Of a stretch of DNA of 59,028 nucleotides, positions 55,138-59,028 are shown piece by piece; position 1 is the first letter of the stretch, and each line of letters begins with the position of its first letter. The DNA lies in NCBI RefSeq assembly GCF_015690355.1, contig NZ_JADPRT010000004.1, forward strand, positions 503,888 through 562,915. Direction: 5' to 3'. Source of the stretch: Streptacidiphilus fuscans. GTDB lineage: Bacteria; Actinomycetota; Actinomycetes; Streptomycetales; Streptomycetaceae. Both the position numbers and the translations under genes were made by a program. The notes under the pieces are model-generated. The model had not been told where the DNA came from. It worked only from the letters and a program-made list of their open reading frames with translations, and ran no database searches.

Positions 55138-56109
55138 ATGGTCACCCTTCAGCGCCCGCCCCGGACCGCCGCCGTCCGGGGCGGAGCCCCCCGCGTTCCG
55201 AAGCGCAAGCGATCGGCCGACGGTCCGATGGAGCGTCAGCGCCGACGGATGTTCTGGCCCTTCACCGCCCCCGCTCTCATCGTCTACGCGACGCTCTTCC
55301 TCGCCCCGGTCGCCTTCGCCTTCTACACCAGCCTCTACCGCTGGGACGGCATGAGCGCGATGCAGTGGCGGGGCCTGACGAACTACCAGATGCTGTTCCT
55401 GGACCCCGACTTCCGCAGCTCGCTGGTCAACACCCTTGAGCTGATGGTCGTCGGCGGCGTGATCACCTTCGTCATCTCCTTCGCGCTGACCCTGGTGCTG
55501 CGGGAGATGCGGGCCCGGCTCTTCGCCCGCTCGGTGCTGTTCTTCCCCTCGCTGGTCAACGGCATGGTGTTCGGCATCGCGGCCGGATTCCTCTTCTCGC
55601 CCTCCGGTCCGGTCAACCACGCCCTGGAGTTCCTCGGGGTCACCACGCCGCCGAAGTGGCTGTCGACGGACAACCTGCTGCCGATGATCCTCGGCACCCT
55701 GGTGTGGACGGCGACGGGCTACTACACCTCGATCATCATGGCCGCGGTCGACCAGATCCCGCCCTACCTCTACGAGGCCGCCGAACTCGACGGCGCGAAC
55801 GCCTTCCAGCGGTTCCGGCACATCACCCTGCCGTGCGCGTGGGACGTGATCTCGGTCTGCGCGGTGCTCTGGACGGTCAGCTCCGTCAAGATCTTCGAAC
55901 TGATCCTGCTCTTCGGCGGCAGTACCAACGCCTATCCGCCGGTCAGCAGTTGGAACACCGCGCTGTACGTGTACGCGGAGGCGTTCCCGCAGGCGAGCGT
56001 CCCCCGGCTGGGCATGGCCACGGCCGCCGCGGTGGTCAGCCTGCTCATGGTCACCGTCGTCACGCTCGTGCTGCGCCGCCTGCTGCGCCGTGAGCCGATC
56101 GAGTACTGA
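55138..56109 (+). CDS. Sugar ABC-transporter permease 1 (MalF-type)
   Basis: 323-residue membrane subunit with six hydrophobic segments after a 50-residue basic tail. WPFTAPALIVYATLFLAPVAFAFYTSLYRWDGMS is the MalF-like start. The cytoplasmic EAA loop, YLYEAAELDGANAFQRFRHITLPCAWDVI, binds the ATPase. ATG at 55138 is 2 bases after the lipoprotein stop. A longer frame upstream overlaps the lipoprotein and is not family-like. Confidence 0.94.
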   Translation: MVTLQRPPRTAAVRGGAPRVPKRKRSADGPMERQRRRMFWPFTAPALIVYATLFLAPVAFAFYTSLYRWDGMSAMQWRGLTNYQMLFLDPDFRSSLVNTLELMVVGGVITFVISFALTLVLREMRARLFARSVLFFPSLVNGMVFGIAAGFLFSPSGPVNHALEFLGVTTPPKWLSTDNLLPMILGTLVWTATGYYTSIIMAAVDQIPPYLYEAAELDGANAFQRFRHITLPCAWDVISVCAVLWTVSSVKIFELILLFGGSTNAYPPVSSWNTALYVYAEAFPQASVPRLGMATAAAVVSLLMVTVVTLVLRRLLRREPIEY

Positions 56110-56146
56110 CCGCGTACTGGCCGCGTGCCGGCCGCGTACCGACCGT
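56103..56146 (+). repeat. Short imperfect tandem repeats between the permease genes
   Basis: Four imperfect units of about 11 bases of the type CCGCGTACTGG/CCGCGTGCCGG run through the end of permease 1 and the gap to permease 2. No function is evident, though an mRNA structure setting permease ratios is possible. Confidence 0.4.
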
Positions 56147-56206
56147 CACGACGCCCGCCGTGCCCTCGAACCACCCGTACTACCCGTACCAGAAAGGCGA
56201 TCACCC

Positions 56207-57052
56207 GTGCGAAGCAGACGCAGCTCACCGGGACCGGCGACACGCATCGGCACGGCCGTCGTGTGGGTCCTGGTCGCCGCCGACCTCCTGCTGCTGCTGT
56301 GGGTCTTCCTGACCTCGCTGCGCAGTGGACCCGACATCCTCCGGCACGGCTTCGGTCTGCCGACCAGCCCGAAGCTCGGCAACTACACCACCGCGCTCGA
56401 CTACGGCGGTTTTGGCCGCGCCGCCCTCAACAGCGTGCTCGTCTCCGTCGCCGCTGCGGCCGTCGCGGTGGCACTCGCCGCCCCGGCCGCGTACGCGCTG
56501 GCGCGGCGACGTTCGCGCACCTCGTCGGCGCTGACGATGACCTTCGCGCTGGGGCTGGGCGTTCCCGGCCAGGTGCTGGTGGTGCCGCTCTTCGTCGGCA
56601 TGGCGAACCTCAACCTGACCGACAACGACTTCGGCCTCGCCCTGGTCTACGTCGGTCTGGCGATGCCGTTCACCGTCTTCCTGCTGACCGGCTTCTTCGC
56701 CTCCGTGCCAGGCGCGTTGGAGGAGGCGGCGGTCCTCGACGGGGCCGGACCGCTGCGGAGCTTCGTGCAGGTCGTGCTGCCCGTCGCGCGGGGCGGGTTG
56801 ATCACCGCGTTCCTGCTGCAGTTCATCGCCAACTGGAACGAGACGCTGTTCGCCATCGTCCTGACGAACAGTCAGAACAAGATCACCCTCCCGGTGGCGC
56901 TCGCCGAGTTCGTTGCCTCCCAGCAGTACAACGGCATGGACTACGGAACGATGTTCGCCGGCGTCTGCATCATCCTCGCCCCCATGATCGCGCTCTTCTC
57001 CTGGATGGGCTCGCGGATCATCTCGGGCATGACCGTAGGGATCGGCAAATGA
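56207..57052 (+). CDS. Sugar ABC-transporter permease 2 (MalG-type)
   Basis: 281-residue membrane subunit with six helices. IGTAVVWVLVAADLLLLLWVFLTSLRSGPDILRHG is the MalG-like start; ALEEAAVLDGAGPLRSFVQVVLPVARGGLITAF is the EAA loop; the tail MDYGTMFAGVCIILAPMIALFSWMGSRIISGMTVGIGK is typical. GTG at 56207 has AAAGG 9 bases upstream. Its stop overlaps the next gene (ATGA). No ATPase gene is in the operon; streptomycetes use the shared MsiK ATPase for such importers. Confidence 0.93.
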   Translation: MRSRRSSPGPATRIGTAVVWVLVAADLLLLLWVFLTSLRSGPDILRHGFGLPTSPKLGNYTTALDYGGFGRAALNSVLVSVAAAAVAVALAAPAAYALARRRSRTSSALTMTFALGLGVPGQVLVVPLFVGMANLNLTDNDFGLALVYVGLAMPFTVFLLTGFFASVPGALEEAAVLDGAGPLRSFVQVVLPVARGGLITAFLLQFIANWNETLFAIVLTNSQNKITLPVALAEFVASQQYNGMDYGTMFAGVCIILAPMIALFSWMGSRIISGMTVGIGK

Positions 57053-58992
57053 CCCGCACCGGACGCCTTCTGACCTCCTCCACCCTCCGTTCCACGCACG
57101 GCTCCACGCTCCGCACCGGCGTGTTGCGGATCGAGGGCACCGGCCATCCGGCCCCCGGAGTCCTGCCGATCCTGCACGGCATCCCCAAGCAGACCGCCGA
57201 AGGCGTCGGCGCCGACGAGGAGATGCGCTTCGGCCTCGCCTACGGCGCGCCGCACTCGCTGCTGCCCTACACCCGCCAGAGCGACTACGACCGCCTGCGC
57301 GCTGAACGCGACCTCCCCACCGTCGTGCTGGAGAACGAGACGCTGACCGCCACGTTCCTGCCCTCCCAGGGCGGACGCCTGTGGTCGCTCGTCCACCGGC
57401 CCTCCGGATGTGAACTCCTGCACCGCAACCGGCTCTTCCAGCCCGCCAACCTCGCCCTGCGCGACGCCTGGCTGGCCGGGGGAGTGGAGTGGAACCTCGG
57501 CACCACCGGCCACTGGCCGCTGACCTGCGAACCCCTGCACGCCGCCCGCGTCGTCGCCGAGGACGGCACGCCGGTGCTGCGCATGTACGCCTTCGAGCGG
57601 CTGCGCCGTCTGGTGCTGCGGATCGACACCTGGCTCCCGGCCGGGTCGCCGGTGCTCCTCGTCCGCGTCTCGATCCACAACCCCGCGCCCACCGAGACGC
57701 CGGTGTACTGGTGGTCCAACATCGCCGTGCCCGAGGACGCGGGCACCCGCGTGCTCGCCCCGGCCGACCACGCCTTCCACTGCGACTACGTCAGCGACCT
57801 GCGGCACGTCCCCTTCCCTGACGTCGAGGGAGCCGACGCGAGTTACCCGGGACGGGTGCGGCGGGCCGCCGACTACTTCCTCGACCTTCCGGCCGGTCAA
57901 CGCCGCTGGATCGCCGCGCTCGACGCGAACGGCGCGGGCCTGGTGCAGGCGTCGACCCGACTGCTGCGCGGGCGGAAGCTGTTCTGCTGGGGCGCCTCGA
58001 CCGGCGGAAAGCACTGGCAGGAGTGGCTCTCCGGACCGGACGCCGCCTACCTGGAGATCCAGGCCGGGCTCGCCCGCACCCAACTGGAGCACCTGCCCAT
58101 GCCCGGCGGCGCCACCTGGGAGTGGACCGAGGCCTACGGCCTGCTGGAGACCGACCCGGACGCCGTCCACGGCGAGTGGGAGCAGGCTCGCACGGCAGCG
58201 GGCGAAGCCCTTGCCCGGCTCGTCCCGGAGAGCGTGTTGACCGAGGCGCTGGCCTGGGGCGCGGCTCTGCCGGAGCCCGAGGAGATGCTTTCGGCCGGTG
58301 ACGGCTGGGCCGCGCTGGAGATCGCGGCAGGGGAGCTGCCCGCTTCGCCCCTGCTGCCGTTCGGGCTGTGCGGAGAGGCCCAGGAGCCCTGGCGCAAGCT
58401 GCTGACTGCCGGAGTCCTGCCGGTGTGCGACCCGCCCGCAGCGCCGGTCACGGGAGCGCACTGGCGCGAGCGGCTGGAACGGCTGGAGCGGCAGGCACCG
58501 GACTGGCACGCCAGCTACCAGCTCGGGCTGTTGCGCCTCGCCGACGGCGACGAGGAGGGCGCCCGGCAGGCGTGGAAGCGCTCCGCCGCGGAGCGGGAGA
58601 CTCCCTGGGCCCTACGCGCCCTCGCCTTCCTGGCCGCCGAGCCTGCGGAGGCGGCCGAGCTGCTTGTCCAGGCGCACCGACTCCTCCCCGAGCTCCGGGA
58701 GTTGACGATCGAGACCCTGGCCGCACTCCAACGGGCGGACCGCCCGCGCGAGGCCCTCGCGCTCGTCGAGTCGCTCCCCGACGACGTCCGCGCCCACGGT
58801 CGGATCCGGCTGGCGGAGGCGACGGCGGCCCACGCCCTCGGCGACGACGACCGGGTCCGCCGTCTGCTGGCCGAGGGCATCCAGGTCGACAACATGCGGG
58901 AGGGCGAGGTGTCCCTGGACGCCCTCTGGCTCGCGGTCCACCCCGGAGAGCCGGTCCCGCCCCACTACGACTACCGCATGTCGGCGGAGTGA
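57049..58992 (+). CDS. DUF5107-TPR protein, probable carbohydrate-active partner of the importer
   Basis: 647 residues. The N-terminal half is a DUF5107 beta-sandwich resembling aldose-epimerase/galactose-mutarotase-type folds: VLENETLTATFLPSQGGRLWSLVHRPSGCELLHRNRLFQPANLALRDAWLAGGVEWNLGTTGHWPL, then PVYWWSNIAVPEDAGTRVLAPADHAFHCDYV. The C-terminal ~200 residues are TPR-like (ASYQLGLLRLADGDEEGARQAWKRSAA, LAFLAAEPAEAAELLVQAHRLLPELREL). No signal peptide, so it acts in the cytoplasm on the imported sugar or as a regulator. It is translationally coupled to permease 2. Confidence 0.85.
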   Translation: MTRTGRLLTSSTLRSTHGSTLRTGVLRIEGTGHPAPGVLPILHGIPKQTAEGVGADEEMRFGLAYGAPHSLLPYTRQSDYDRLRAERDLPTVVLENETLTATFLPSQGGRLWSLVHRPSGCELLHRNRLFQPANLALRDAWLAGGVEWNLGTTGHWPLTCEPLHAARVVAEDGTPVLRMYAFERLRRLVLRIDTWLPAGSPVLLVRVSIHNPAPTETPVYWWSNIAVPEDAGTRVLAPADHAFHCDYVSDLRHVPFPDVEGADASYPGRVRRAADYFLDLPAGQRRWIAALDANGAGLVQASTRLLRGRKLFCWGASTGGKHWQEWLSGPDAAYLEIQAGLARTQLEHLPMPGGATWEWTEAYGLLETDPDAVHGEWEQARTAAGEALARLVPESVLTEALAWGAALPEPEEMLSAGDGWAALEIAAGELPASPLLPFGLCGEAQEPWRKLLTAGVLPVCDPPAAPVTGAHWRERLERLERQAPDWHASYQLGLLRLADGDEEGARQAWKRSAAERETPWALRALAFLAAEPAEAAELLVQAHRLLPELRELTIETLAALQRADRPREALALVESLPDDVRAHGRIRLAEATAAHALGDDDRVRRLLAEGIQVDNMREGEVSLDALWLAVHPGEPVPPHYDYRMSAE

Positions 58993-59009
58993 GCTCCGCC
59001 CACTGAGCC

Positions 59010-59028
59010 GGGGGGGGCCCCCCCCCCC
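59010..59028. other. Terminal G8C11 run
   Basis: The window ends in eight G (59010 to 59017) followed by eleven C (59018 to 59028). No biological element of this form was recognised. It resembles a sequencing or assembly artefact at a contig end, though it would also fold as a simple hairpin after the last gene. Confidence 0.7.

Noticed and set aside
56941..58509. 522-codon minus-strand frame opposite the DUF5107 gene
   Set aside because: No recognisable domain; typical antisense composition; real gene is coupled to the permease on the plus strand.
1..59028. tRNA, rRNA, insertion sequence or integrase genes
   Set aside because: No cloverleaf-like T-loop plus acceptor stem, no rRNA core sequence, and no DDE, tyrosine or serine recombinase motif was recognised on either strand.

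Overview
The window is about 59 kb of very GC-rich DNA (roughly 70 to 73% by eye) from an actinomycete, most likely a member of the Streptomycetaceae (Streptomyces, Kitasatospora or Streptacidiphilus). The pointers are an RbpA gene behind a perfect SigR-type promoter, a streptophobe-family membrane protein, a mycothiol-dependent-isomerase-like protein, a chromosomal Tra/FtsK-like pair, a fused HTH-MurA protein, a sugar ABC operon with no ATPase gene of its own, and a great density of TetR/MarR/LacI/MocR regulators. No tRNA, rRNA, CRISPR array, complete transposase or integrase was seen.

Layout. 0 to 8 kb: rbpA, a UMF1 transporter overlapping a glycerophosphodiesterase, a roadblock-like hypothetical, a small HhH protein, an amino-acid permease with a phased operator, and a membrane ATPase-like/small-membrane-protein pair. 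8 to 21 kb: ankyrin protein, GNAT, DoxX, hotdog thioesterase, a GT87-like mannosyltransferase, a streptophobe protein, an MMPL exporter divergent from its TetR (two TGGCAG-NN-CTGCCA operators), an MDMPI-like protein, an internally deleted GNAT, PP2C and VOC proteins. 21 to 36 kb: PLP decarboxylase divergent from LysR, methyltransferase, NCS2 permease, GNAT, the HTH-MurA fusion behind a perfect 20-bp palindrome, a MarR/ABC-2 exporter/hydrolase/DUF5990 operon, LysE exporter divergent from a MocR regulator, and a CPA2 antiporter.

36 to 42.8 kb: a TetR gene divergent from an acyl-CoA dehydrogenase, and a Zn-ribbon/OB-fold gene that carries the same operator motif and so is probably in the same regulon. 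The last 70 bp of the dehydrogenase gene recur 3 kb downstream in direct orientation (68/70 identical). They bracket a patch holding a NUDIX gene, a regulator without its HTH, a SMI1/KNR4 gene and the tail of a BKACE-type gene. This looks like a decayed insertion or rearrangement scar.

42.8 to 59 kb: MarR divergent from a UbiX/UbiD pair whose UbiD is Fdc1-like, two coupled alpha/beta hydrolases (one with a Tat signal) convergent with an ECF sigma factor carrying a SnoaL-like tail, a phosphotriesterase-like/LAL-regulator operon with a Crp-like site, and a LacI regulator divergent from a sugar-uptake operon (lipoprotein, two permeases, DUF5107-TPR protein) with two TTTGACC/GGTCAAA operators.

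Both ends look artificial: the first ~93 bases are the start of an unrelated FtsX-type permease running into rbpA, and the last 19 bases are a G8C11 run.
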